This document shows positions 16,406 to 25,874 of a stretch of DNA of 64,000 nucleotides, piece by piece. The translations under genes and the position numbers were made by a program. The notes beneath the pieces were generated by a model. It saw nothing but the letters and a program-made list of their open reading frames with translations, did not search any database and was not told the DNA's origin. This stretch comes from Cognatishimia activa (GTDB lineage: Bacteria > Pseudomonadota > Alphaproteobacteria > Rhodobacterales > Rhodobacteraceae): contig NZ_CP060010.1 in the NCBI RefSeq assembly GCF_017798205.1, forward strand, positions 1,240,001 to 1,304,000. The letters run 5' to 3'. Within the stretch, counting starts at the first letter, position 1. Each line of letters opens with the position of its first letter.

Positions 16406-17403
16406 TGTTCTGACGCCTTGCGGGCCTTTTCGGCCTCGAGCCCGACGGTTTTTGGATCAAGCTGGTAGTGCGTGCCGCAGAACTGACAATCCGCCGTCAC
16501 CCAGCCCTCGGCCGTTGTCATCTTTTCGATGTCGCGCGAGGAATAGATCGACAAAGACTGACGCACCTTGTCCTCAGAACAGCTACAGCCAAATTTTACC
16601 GCCTGCGCATCAAAAACCCGCGGCGCCTCTTCGTGGAACAAACGCACCAGGAGGTCCGCCGGCGTGACCGATGGGCCGATCAGCTCCAGCTCTTCCACAG
16701 AGTTCAACAGGATATTGGCGCGGTTCCAGTTTTCCTCGTCGTCCTCAAACAACAGGTCCGAGGCCGTCAAAGTGCCACCTTCACCAGACCCACCTTCGCC
16801 GGACGCAAAAGGCGAGGCCTTTGGCATATGCTGCAGCATAACGCCGCCCGCGCGCCAATGCTCTTCGCCGCCAGCTTCGGTGGATTTCCCAAACTTCAGA
16901 GAGAAGCGCGTTGGCAGCTGTTCGGACTGCGCAAAATAGCCTTCGGCACTTGCGGCCAAAGACCCACCAACAAGTGGCGCGATCCCCTGATATGGTTGCA
17001 TGCCTTCGCCCTGATCGATCAGGACCGCGAAATAGCCATTACCGAGCTGCGCAAAGCCATCGCCGTCGGTCAGGCGCTCTTCGTCAAAACTCGCATATGC
17101 ACGGATACGCGCAGGCTCGCCCTCTTCAGAAGGACCATAGTAGTCGGTCGCAATCATCCGCACCGGACCATTTGTCTGCACCTGCAAGGACAGTTTCCAG
17201 CGCAGCTTGATCGATTGACCGATCAAAGCCGTCAGCAAAGCCATCTCGGCGACCAGAGCCTCGACCACCGGAGGATACGCGTGTTGTTTCAGGATGCCAT
17301 GCAGCACCCCGTCCAGACGCGCGACGCGGCCACGGATGTCAGAATTGTCCAGTTGGAACGGCAATACGGTGTCGTCCCATGCGATTTTATTTCCAAGAGT
17401 CAT
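16402..17403 (-). CDS. hslO: Hsp33 redox-regulated chaperone
   Basis: Cytoplasmic holdase activated by oxidative unfolding. It has 333 residues. The C-terminal zinc/redox centre is present as CSCSEDK followed by CQFCGTHY (CxC and CxxC). The N-terminal LPFQLDNSDIRGRVARLD and the GEGMQPYQGIAPL segment are typical. It heads the hslO-Nudix-cca coupled set. Confidence 0.94.
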   Translation of the reverse strand: MTLGNKIAWDDTVLPFQLDNSDIRGRVARLDGVLHGILKQHAYPPVVEALVAEMALLTALIGQSIKLRWKLSLQVQTNGPVRMIATDYYGPSEEGEPARIRAYASFDEERLTDGDGFAQLGNGYFAVLIDQGEGMQPYQGIAPLVGGSLAASAEGYFAQSEQLPTRFSLKFGKSTEAGGEEHWRAGGVMLQHMPKASPFASGEGGSGEGGTLTASDLLFEDDEENWNRANILLNSVEELELIGPSVTPADLLVRLFHEEAPRVFDAQAVKFGCSCSEDKVRQSLSIYSSRDIEKMTTAEGWVTADCQFCGTHYQLDPKTVGLEAEKARKASEQ

Positions 17404-17494
17404 GATCTGTCCTTGGGGGTTTTAGAAAGCGCCCAGAATTGGCATACCGCAGCTATATAGGTGCGACAAGACGCGTGAAAAGGCCCCCTATCTT

Positions 17495-17938
17495 ATGATC
17501 AGACGCTTTGGAACCCCTCCTGACGGCGCGCGGCGCTATAAACGCCGGCCCGGTGCTTATGTGGCGCTTTTACGGGGCGATGACATCTTGGTAACGCGCC
17601 AGTATCTGCCAGAGACAATGGATGCGCCGGAAATTCAGCTACCAGGTGGCGGAATTGATCCGGGTGAGTCGCCCATCCCTGCCCTGCATCGTGAAGTCTA
17701 TGAAGAGACCGGCTGGCATATGACACCCCCGCGCCGGTTGGGAGCGTTTCGGCGGTTTACCTATATGCCGGAGTACGGGTTTTGGGCCGAGAAACTCTGC
17801 ACGATCTATGCGGCACGGCCGACAGTGCGGCTTGGGCTTCCGATTGAGGCGGGGCATGAGGCGATTTGGATGCCGAAGTCAGTGGCTTTGCGCGTTTTGT
17901 TCAATGAGGGCGACGCGCATTTCTTGTCCCAGCTTTAG
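17495..17938 (+). CDS. Nudix hydrolase
   Basis: A 147-residue Nudix protein. The box is GGGIDPGESPIPALHREVYEETGW, matching GX5EX7REUXEEXGU. Residues before it (VALLRGDDILVTRQYLP) resemble ADP-ribose pyrophosphatase-like members, but the substrate cannot be assigned. It stands alone, divergent from hslO and convergent with ilvA, with a dispersed repeat in the convergent gap. Confidence 0.82.
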   Translation: MIRRFGTPPDGARRYKRRPGAYVALLRGDDILVTRQYLPETMDAPEIQLPGGGIDPGESPIPALHREVYEETGWHMTPPRRLGAFRRFTYMPEYGFWAEKLCTIYAARPTVRLGLPIEAGHEAIWMPKSVALRVLFNEGDAHFLSQL

Positions 17939-17954
17939 GCTTGGTCGCGCGCTC

Positions 17955-17983
17955 GGGATTTGAGTATTTTTGGCAAGATGAAA
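17955..17983 (+). repeat. Dispersed repeat, copy 2
   Basis: GGGATTTGAGTATTTTTGGC followed by AAGATGAAA on the plus strand, nearly identical to copy 1 in reverse complement. It lies in the 50-bp convergent gap between the stops of the Nudix gene and ilvA. Confidence 0.85.
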
Positions 17984-17988
17984 CCACG

Positions 17989-19227
17989 TCAGATCACAAA
18001 CTGCGCCAGCGTTTCGTCCTGCGTGATGTCGGTATAGGCCATGCCCAGCGCGTCAATCGCCGCGAAGAGGCGTTCGAAGTTCGCGGGGTCTTTGGTTTCG
18101 ATCCCGATTAGAACCGAACCAAAGTTGCGGGCAGATTTCTTGAGATACTCAAACCGCGCGATGTCATCATCGGGGCCAAGAATGCCGAGGAATTCTTTGA
18201 GCGCGCCGGGGCGCTGAGGCAGCCTGAGTATAAAGTATTTCTTCAGGCCTTCGTAGCGCTGGGAGCGTTCTTTGACCTCATTCAATCGTTCAAAATCAAA
18301 ATTGCCGCCAGAGGTGACACAGACCACGAACTTGCCTTTGATGTCGTCTTTAATGTCGCGAAGGATATCAATCGCAAGCGCGCCGGCGGGTTCAAGCACG
18401 ATGCCCTCAACGTTGAGGATCTCGAGGATAGTCGAGCAGATCCGGTCCTCGGGGGCGGCGCGCACATCGCTTGGATCAATGCCTTTTAGAACATCAAACG
18501 TCGTCGCCCCAATCCGCGCCACGGCCGCGCCGTCAACGAAACTGTCGACGTGCTCGAGCGTCGTGGGGGCACCTTCGGCCAAGGCTGCGGCAAGACTTTT
18601 GCCGCCTTCGGGCTCGACCAATGTGTAGGCGCATTCCTCGCCGAAATATTGCGTGACACCCGCCGACAAGCCTCCGCCCCCAACCGGCAAAACCACACGA
18701 TCCGGCATGCGACGCAACTGGTTTTCGATTTCAACGCCAATGGACGCCTGCCCCTCAATCACATCAGGATCATCAAACGGCGGCAGGAAGGTCCCGCTTG
18801 CCCTAACACAATACTCCTGTGCTGCTGCCAGAGTGTCGTCGAAGTAGTCTCCGATCAGGCGCACTTCGATGGAGTCGCCACCAAAAACCTCTGTCTTAAA
18901 GACCTTCTGCTGCGGCGTGGTCACCGGCATGAAGATCACACCGCGCACCCCGAAATGGCGACACATATAGGCCATGCCCTGCGCGTGATTGCCAGCCGAG
19001 GCGCAAACAAAGAGGTCTTTGGTCGGATCCGACGCCAAAACCTTGCGCATCGCATTGAACGCCCCGCGCAGTTTATAAGACCGCACCGGGGTGAGGTCTT
19101 CGCGTTTCAGATAAATCTCAGCCCCGTATTTCTGGCTGAGATGATCATTGCGCTGCAAAGGCGTCGGCTCAAAGACGCTACGCATAGCGGTTTCGGCGAC
19201 TTTGGCGAAGGTGCGGAAATTGGTCAT
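17989..19227 (-). CDS. ilvA: Threonine ammonia-lyase (threonine dehydratase)
   Basis: PLP enzyme converting threonine to 2-oxobutanoate for isoleucine synthesis. It has 412 residues. The PLP lysine is in VRSYKLRGAFN, and the glycine-rich phosphate loop is LPVGGGGLSAG. The C-terminal part (YFILRLPQRPGALKEFLGILG) is an ACT-like regulatory domain, so feedback control is likely. The ATG at 19227 (MTNFRTFAKV) is chosen over an open frame to 19275. Confidence 0.93.
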   Translation of the reverse strand: MTNFRTFAKVAETAMRSVFEPTPLQRNDHLSQKYGAEIYLKREDLTPVRSYKLRGAFNAMRKVLASDPTKDLFVCASAGNHAQGMAYMCRHFGVRGVIFMPVTTPQQKVFKTEVFGGDSIEVRLIGDYFDDTLAAAQEYCVRASGTFLPPFDDPDVIEGQASIGVEIENQLRRMPDRVVLPVGGGGLSAGVTQYFGEECAYTLVEPEGGKSLAAALAEGAPTTLEHVDSFVDGAAVARIGATTFDVLKGIDPSDVRAAPEDRICSTILEILNVEGIVLEPAGALAIDILRDIKDDIKGKFVVCVTSGGNFDFERLNEVKERSQRYEGLKKYFILRLPQRPGALKEFLGILGPDDDIARFEYLKKSARNFGSVLIGIETKDPANFERLFAAIDALGMAYTDITQDETLAQFVI

Positions 19228-19296
19228 TCCGCTTTGGTGACGCAAGCCATCGCAGAGAGCAAGCCTTCGCGTCAAAGAATACCAATGAATACTGCG

Positions 19297-20055
19297 CTAA
19301 AGAGCCCTGTTTTCCACAGTAACTCCGTAAATTGTCGTCAGGATGCTCACGCCAACCATAACCGTGAACCAAATTTGTATCGACGACAGCGCAAGGTAAA
19401 TTGGGCCAGAAATGTACTGAATTGGCTCAATCACGACCACCAAAACAAAGGACAAAACACCAAGCAACAACACCATGACCAGAATTGCGCCGGACAGACT
19501 GCGGGTCACATTCCAAGCGCCTCTGATCGAGGCCTGTGTGTCCAATGCAGCGGCCGGAAGAACAGGTGAGAGCCTGTAGAAAACCCAAAATGCGCCGACA
19601 ATGACCGATATGACGATAAGAGCCGAAGCGCTTTCTCCGGCCGACGAACTGCCAAGCACAGCCAGAAGGATCGCCGTCAAAATACCTCCGCAAAGCAGCA
19701 GCAGAAAGATCTTTAGTCCCTGAGTGACGTAAGCAACGATCCTCGCCGCGTTTAGCGGAGGTATCAGCGCCCCGCTGTCTTCTTCCACCAGGACATACCT
19801 GTGCCACGCAACCGCCACCCAGAGACCCGCAAGAAATTGTAGCAATCCTTCGATCGTGGACGATGCGCCGGATGTGTTGCCCAAAGCGTCACTGTCTGTT
19901 TGCTGCAGGTAATCGACGCCAAACACGATGGGCGACAGGACAAGCAAGAGCACCAGTGGCGATGAGAAGCGAAGGGCAACCCTCCAATTCCGCAAAATCA
20001 GGCGCACTGAATGCAGAAGTATCTTAAAACCCAACAAAACCGGCTCCAAATGCAC
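19297..20055 (-). CDS. Multi-pass membrane protein, hypothetical
   Basis: I do not recognise a characterised family. From a GTG at 20055 the product has about 252 residues with five or six hydrophobic segments (for example LRFSSPLVLLLVLSPIVFG, GLKIFLLLLCGGILTAILLA and ILVMVLLLGVLSFVLVVVIE). The motif ARIVAYVTQGLK and RGAWNVTRSLSG resemble glycerophosphodiesterase-type membrane domains and DUF975-like proteins. The start is uncertain: GTG at 20064 is also possible, and the open frame extends to 20325 across the argG start, which is unlikely to be coding. Confidence 0.65.
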   Translation of the reverse strand: MHLEPVLLGFKILLHSVRLILRNWRVALRFSSPLVLLLVLSPIVFGVDYLQQTDSDALGNTSGASSTIEGLLQFLAGLWVAVAWHRYVLVEEDSGALIPPLNAARIVAYVTQGLKIFLLLLCGGILTAILLAVLGSSSAGESASALIVISVIVGAFWVFYRLSPVLPAAALDTQASIRGAWNVTRSLSGAILVMVLLLGVLSFVLVVVIEPIQYISGPIYLALSSIQIWFTVMVGVSILTTIYGVTVENRAL

Positions 20056-20175
20056 ATCGATCACTACGTTGATCGACTTTTTCTTTCGACTCAGCAACCC
20101 CGATAGATCACACCGCTTGCCCCCTTGCGCAAAACGCGTTATCGGCCCTTCGTTGCTCGTCTGAAGGGAATGAAT

Positions 20176-21402
<1,227 letters not shown>

Positions 21403-21433
21403 GCTTCCCCAAGTCATCATTGAATCCATTTCC

Positions 21434-21462
21434 AAAGCCCGCCTACCCATGGCGGGCTTTCG
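21434..21462 (+). terminator. Rho-independent terminator of argG
   Basis: AAAGCCCGCC and GGCGGGCTTT are perfect 10-bp arms around TACCCAT. It lies 31 bp after the argG stop and just before the SCP2 gene. Confidence 0.82.
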
Positions 21463-21478
21463 TGTTAGGAGCCTCCAA

Positions 21479-21757
21479 ATGGATCAAATCGCAGAAAAAA
21501 TCGGCGCGGGCCTATCGGGCAAAAACTTCGACGGCTCGCTGAAATTCGACTGCGGTGAGGACGGTGTGATCGTTCTGGCGGATGGCGAGGCCAGCACCGA
21601 TGACCAAGACACAGATTGCACCATCAGGATCAGCCAGGACAATCTGGTGAAGCTCCTGACCGGCAAACTCAACCCGATGACCGGCGTGATGATGGGCAAG
21701 CTCAAAGTCTCGGGCGACATGGGCGTTGCCATGAAACTCGGCAAACTGCTGGGCTAA
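21479..21757 (+). CDS. SCP2 sterol-binding-domain protein
   Basis: A single SCP2-type lipid-binding domain of 92 residues. The typical core (TDCTIRISQDNLVKLLTGKLNPMTGVMMGKLKVSGDMGVAMKL) fills most of the protein. Such stand-alone SCP2 proteins are common in alphaproteobacteria and may bind lipids or acyl-CoA. The ATG at 21479 follows AGGAG at 21468-21472. A longer in-frame opening to 21449 runs into the argG terminator and is rejected. Confidence 0.88.
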   Translation: MDQIAEKIGAGLSGKNFDGSLKFDCGEDGVIVLADGEASTDDQDTDCTIRISQDNLVKLLTGKLNPMTGVMMGKLKVSGDMGVAMKLGKLLG

Positions 21758-21786
21758 ACGCGGGCGCTCTTTATTGCCCGCATCGC

Positions 21787-21813
21787 TTTCATCTTGCTAA
21801 AAATACTCTGGGG
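21787..21813 (-). repeat. Dispersed repeat, copy 3
   Basis: On the minus strand it reads GAGTATTTTTAGCAAGATGA, one base different from the core of copy 2. It lies in the 89-bp convergent gap between the SCP2 gene and the sulfotransferase-like gene. A GC-rich inverted region (GGGGGAATTGG and CCAAGGGGG) follows it. Confidence 0.75.
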
Positions 21814-21846
21814 GAATTGGCGCAAGCCAAGGGGGCAACGCCCCGA

Positions 21847-22572
21847 CTATAGCTTCACCGCCGCGAGTTTTTCATAATAGGGCAATGCTGCCTCAAGCAC
21901 GGGCTGCAACGCGTCGGGAACCTCGGGCATCTCACCTTCTGCTCCAGCAAATGTTTCAGAATTCCAGACAGCGCCATACCAATGCGAGGCCCAAACCCCG
22001 TCGTTTGGATGCCCACCACGGGCCCAAGACATCATATTCGGCGAAAACCCGATCCCAATCGCCTCGCAAAGTGCCTCAAGTTTCTCCTGTGGCGCGTCTC
22101 TCAGATCGCTGCTGTCCAGAACAACCGGCACCTGCCCCCAGCCACTGACCAGATCGAACAATTCGGCCTGTTGGCGAAACCCGATATCTTCAAGCGTCGG
22201 GTTCTCGCGCTTGGCGGCATAGCTCGCGATGACCCGCGCCGGATGGCGGATCAGGAACACATTGACGACATCCCGCATCCAGTCACGCGGCACGCCGTCG
22301 ATCATATGTTGGGTCATATGCTTTTGATAGTAATAGGGTTTTTGACCCGGATTGTCCCCCATCAGGCAGTCGGCAACTTTCTGAGGATCCCTGCTTTGGC
22401 TCGCCAGAATTTCATCGCGCATCGGATGATCCAACCCTGTCATGTCCAGATAAGCCGCGTAAAACGGCTCATCCACCACCGCACAATCCGCGCGGCTACC
22501 AAAGCTGTACATCATCGCCGTCGACAGATTTCGCGGCCCGCTCCACATGGCGATCTTCTTGGGGGTTTGCAT
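21847..22572 (-). CDS. Sulfotransferase-fold P-loop protein
   Basis: A 241-residue protein of the sulfotransferase-like family. The 5' phosphosulfate-binding loop is MWSGPRNLSTAMMYSF (about 9-24), and VFLIRHPARVIASY matches the 3' phosphate-binding region. Homologues are often mislabelled as aminotransferase or HAD proteins. The acceptor is unknown. ATG at 22572. It is divergent from msrA across 168 bp. Confidence 0.8.
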   Translation of the reverse strand: MQTPKKIAMWSGPRNLSTAMMYSFGSRADCAVVDEPFYAAYLDMTGLDHPMRDEILASQSRDPQKVADCLMGDNPGQKPYYYQKHMTQHMIDGVPRDWMRDVVNVFLIRHPARVIASYAAKRENPTLEDIGFRQQAELFDLVSGWGQVPVVLDSSDLRDAPQEKLEALCEAIGIGFSPNMMSWARGGHPNDGVWASHWYGAVWNSETFAGAEGEMPEVPDALQPVLEAALPYYEKLAAVKL

Positions 22573-22740
22573 CGCTACCTCGCTCGTTTTGCGCGGACGT
22601 TATGCGCCAAACCTCGGAAATCCAAGACTTAAACAAACTTCACCAAGCTGTGACGTCACGGGCCTGTGACTTGGCCGAAAAGCCCCTCTCGGGCAAGGTG
22701 CCCGCAAATCTTCGCCATCACGGTTTGAAAGGACAGGAAT

Positions 22741-23409
22741 ATGACGCGCATGGTCGCTTTGAAATATTGGCTGCTGGCTGGCTTTATCGCCATCGGCGCT
22801 TCTCTGCATCACGCGCCGGCTCAGGCAGGTACGGAAAAACTCATTGTGGCCGGCGGCTGCTTTTGGTGTGTCGAAAGCGATTTTGAATCGGTGAACGGCG
22901 TGAAATCCGTCGTTTCTGGCTACACCGGCGGGACCCTCGCGAACCCGACCTACAAGGACGTCAGCAAAAAAGGTTCCGGCCACTATGAGGCCGTCGAGAT
23001 CCGTTTTGACAACAACAAAGTCACCCGCGACGAGCTGCTGTATAAATTCTTCCGCTCTGTTGATCCCACCGACGCTGGCGGTCAGTTCTGCGACCGAGGC
23101 GCCCCCTATCGCACAGCGATTTTCTACAAAAACGACGCGCAAAAAGCAGCCGCTGAGTCCGCCAAGGCCAAAGCCGCCTCAGATCTTGGCCGCAAGATCG
23201 TGACCCCAATTCTGCCAGCTAAAGAATTCTACAAAGCCGAAAAGGTTCATCAGGATTATTACAAAGGTACCAAGCTGGTTCTGACCCGCTTTGGTCCGAA
23301 AAAACAATCCGAGGCCTATAAACGCTATCGCCTTGCCTGCGGTCGAGATGCCCGCGTTCAGGAACTCTGGGGCAGCGACGCGCCTTTCGCTCATAAACTA
23401 CTGAACTAA
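22741..23409 (+). CDS. msrA: Exported peptide methionine sulfoxide reductase A
   Basis: Reduces methionine S-sulfoxide in damaged proteins. It has 222 residues. The active site GGCFWCVESDFE is intact, with the later motifs GSGHYEAVEIRFD and YYKGTKL. An N-terminal hydrophobic segment (YWLLAGFIAIGASLHHAPAQA) looks like a signal peptide, so this copy should act in the periplasm. A C-terminal Cys (RLACGRD) could be the resolving residue. The ATG at 22741 has AAGGACAGGA upstream. Confidence 0.93.
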   Translation: MTRMVALKYWLLAGFIAIGASLHHAPAQAGTEKLIVAGGCFWCVESDFESVNGVKSVVSGYTGGTLANPTYKDVSKKGSGHYEAVEIRFDNNKVTRDELLYKFFRSVDPTDAGGQFCDRGAPYRTAIFYKNDAQKAAAESAKAKAASDLGRKIVTPILPAKEFYKAEKVHQDYYKGTKLVLTRFGPKKQSEAYKRYRLACGRDARVQELWGSDAPFAHKLLN

Positions 23410-23426
23410 TTCAGCAAAACTCGCAT

Positions 23427-23457
23427 GAAAAAAGGGGGCCGAGTGGCCCCCTTTTTG
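23427..23457. terminator. Bidirectional terminator between msrA and maeB
   Basis: AAAAAAGGGGGCC and GGCCCCCTTTTT pair around GAGT. The A-run and T-run on either side make it effective on both strands, serving the convergent msrA and maeB genes. Confidence 0.88.
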
Positions 23458-23472
23458 TGAGTCCTAAGGTCG

Positions 23473-25728
23473 TTACCCGATCTTACAGGCCGCCAAGATC
23501 GCCATGTTCACGATGTCATTGGCAGTCGAGGCCGTAGAGCAAATCTGAATGTTCTGATCGATACCCGCCAAAATAGGGCCGATCACAGTGGCATCCGCCA
23601 TTTCCTGCATAAGCTTCGTTGAAATGCTCGCTGAGTGGCGCGCAGGAACAACCAGGATATTTGCGGGCCCGGTCAGGCGCTGGAACGGATAGGCTTCTTG
23701 CTGAGATGGGTTCAACGCCACATCCACAGTCATTTCGCCCTCATATTCGAAGTCCACGCCGCGTTTGTCCAAGACTTGCGGTGCAATGTGCATTTTCTCG
23801 GCGCGCTCAGAAACCGGATACCCAAAGGTAGAGAAGCTGACGAAGGCAACACGTGGCTCAAGACCGATATGACGCGCGACACCAGCGGCGCGCTCTGCGA
23901 TATGCGCCAGATCATTTTCATCCGGCCATTCATGCACCAGCGTGTCACCAATCAGAACGATCCGCCCCTTGTGCAACAGCGCCGTCACACCAACTGCCCC
24001 CGCCTGGGCATTGGCATCAAACACGTGGTTGATCAGTTCCATCACATGCGCCGACTTGCGTGTCGCACCGGTCACCAGACCATCGCCGTGACCATGTGCC
24101 AACATTAGGGACGCAAAGACATGACGATCCCGCGACGCAAGACGGTGAACGTCGGTGCGGTTGAAGCCCTTACGTTGCAGGCGTTTGTAAAGGAATTCCT
24201 TGTAGGTTCCCAAATGCAGCGTGTTCGCCGCGTTGACCACTTCGATCTCGGAAACCGCGTCTCCCAGACCTGCCGCTTCAAGTTTTTCGGCCACGTCGGC
24301 TTCGCGTCCAACCACAATCGCACGGCCCAAACCGCTGCGGGAATAAGTCACCGCCGCACGCAGAACGCGAGGATCGTCGCCCTCAGCAAAAATCATCCGC
24401 GCCTGTGCAGACCGCGCCCGCGCGTTCAGGCTGCGCAGGATGTTCGCAGTCGGATCCATCCGCGACTTGAGGCTTTCCTCATAGGAATTCATGTCGATGA
24501 TCGGACGACGCGCAACGCCGGTATCCATACCAGCCTTCGCGACCGCCGGCGGAATGATGTGGATCAAACGTGGGTCAAATGGCGTCGGGATAATGTAATC
24601 CCGACCGAAGGTCAGCTTGCGGCCATAGGCCATCGCGACCTCATCAGGCACATCCGCCCGCGCGAGTTCCGCCAGAGCGCGTGCGCAAGCGATCTTCATC
24701 TCGTCATTGATGGCACGCGCGTGAATATCCAGAGCGCCGCGGAACAGATATGGGAAAGCCAGTACGTTGTTCACCTGGTTCGCGTAATCCGAACGGCCAG
24801 TGCCGACGATGGCATCGGGCCGCACTTTTTGCGCTTCTTCCGGAGTGATTTCCGGATCCGGGTTCGCCATTGCGAAGATAAGAGGATCCGGCGCCATGGT
24901 TTCAACCATCTCAGGTGTCACAGCACCCTTCACCGAAACGCCCAGGAAGACATCCGCGCCCTTCATGGCTTCTTCCAAAGTGCGCAGATCGGTATTCGCC
25001 GCATGCGCCGATTTCCACTGGTTCATACCCTCGGTACGACCCTGATAAATCACGCCTTTGGTGTCACAGACGATGCAATTGTCGTGTTTCGCACCCATGG
25101 CTTTCACGAGCTCGATACAGGCAATGCCCGCCGCGCCTGCGCCGTTCAGCACGATCTTCACGTCTTCGATTTTCTTACCGGAAATCTTCAGCGCATTCAG
25201 AAGACCTGCCGCACAGATCACCGCCGTGCCGTGCTGGTCGTCGTGAAAGACCGGAATGTCCATCTCTTCTTTAAGGCGCTGCTCGATGATGAAACACTGA
25301 GGCGCTTTGATGTCCTCAAGGTTGATGCCGCCAAAGGTCGGCCCCATCAGACGCACCGCGTTGCAGAACTCATCGGGGTCTTCGGTGTCCAGCTCGATAT
25401 CGATCGAGTTCACATCGGCAAAGCGCTTAAACAGAACCGCTTTACCTTCCATAACCGGCTTGGAGCCCAGCGCACCAAGGTTGCCCAATCCCAAAACCGC
25501 CGTCCCGTTTGAGATCACGGCAACCAGGTTGCCCTTGTTGGTGTAATCATAAGCCGTCGAAGGATCTTCGGCGATGGCCTCACACGGCACCGCCACACCC
25601 GGAGAATAGGCCAGTGACAGATCGCGCTGCGTGGTCATTGGCACCGTGGCGTTGATTTCGAATTTACCCGGCGTGGGTTCCAAATGGAATGCGAGCGCTT
25701 CTTCAGAAGTTACTTTGGTCTTTGGCAT
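23473..25728 (-). CDS. maeB: NADP-dependent malic enzyme with phosphotransacetylase-like domain
   Basis: Oxidatively decarboxylates malate to pyruvate. It has 751 residues, as expected for the fused MaeB type. The malic domain covers about residues 1-430 (SLAYSPGVAVPCEAI, the metal-binding FHDDQHGTA and the nucleotide-binding LNGAGAAGIACIEL). The phosphotransacetylase-like domain fills the rest (DPRVLRAAVTYSRSGLG, TGATRKSAHVMELINHVFD) and is regulatory in studied enzymes. The ATG at 25728 follows GGAGGA. It is divergent from mutS across 146 bp. Confidence 0.95.
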   Translation of the reverse strand: MPKTKVTSEEALAFHLEPTPGKFEINATVPMTTQRDLSLAYSPGVAVPCEAIAEDPSTAYDYTNKGNLVAVISNGTAVLGLGNLGALGSKPVMEGKAVLFKRFADVNSIDIELDTEDPDEFCNAVRLMGPTFGGINLEDIKAPQCFIIEQRLKEEMDIPVFHDDQHGTAVICAAGLLNALKISGKKIEDVKIVLNGAGAAGIACIELVKAMGAKHDNCIVCDTKGVIYQGRTEGMNQWKSAHAANTDLRTLEEAMKGADVFLGVSVKGAVTPEMVETMAPDPLIFAMANPDPEITPEEAQKVRPDAIVGTGRSDYANQVNNVLAFPYLFRGALDIHARAINDEMKIACARALAELARADVPDEVAMAYGRKLTFGRDYIIPTPFDPRLIHIIPPAVAKAGMDTGVARRPIIDMNSYEESLKSRMDPTANILRSLNARARSAQARMIFAEGDDPRVLRAAVTYSRSGLGRAIVVGREADVAEKLEAAGLGDAVSEIEVVNAANTLHLGTYKEFLYKRLQRKGFNRTDVHRLASRDRHVFASLMLAHGHGDGLVTGATRKSAHVMELINHVFDANAQAGAVGVTALLHKGRIVLIGDTLVHEWPDENDLAHIAERAAGVARHIGLEPRVAFVSFSTFGYPVSERAEKMHIAPQVLDKRGVDFEYEGEMTVDVALNPSQQEAYPFQRLTGPANILVVPARHSASISTKLMQEMADATVIGPILAGIDQNIQICSTASTANDIVNMAILAACKIG

Positions 25729-25874
25729 GTAAATATTCCTCCGGTGAAATCGGTGATATCCACAGAAAACGGCGTCCACAACCTGTTAGCGACGAAAGCG
25801 TTATAGAATTCGTCTTCCACCCTATAGTCAGATTTTGCTACACCTTCGGGACGAAACCTTGGGGGGTTCCAGCA

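Noticed and set aside
16468-17460. 330-residue open frame opposite hslO
   Set aside because: Composition is Arg/His-rich and matches no family, while hslO on the other strand has clear chaperone motifs.
18550-19569. 339-residue open frame opposite ilvA
   Set aside because: Antisense shadow of ilvA and its downstream gap, without motifs.
22650-22659. GTGACGTCAC palindrome in the msrA upstream region as an operator
   Set aside because: A single 10-bp palindrome without a second site or known regulator nearby is not enough.
24121-25512. 463-residue open frame opposite maeB
   Set aside because: It has no recognisable motifs, lies wholly inside maeB on the other strand and lacks a ribosome-binding site. 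High-GC genes often give such antisense frames.
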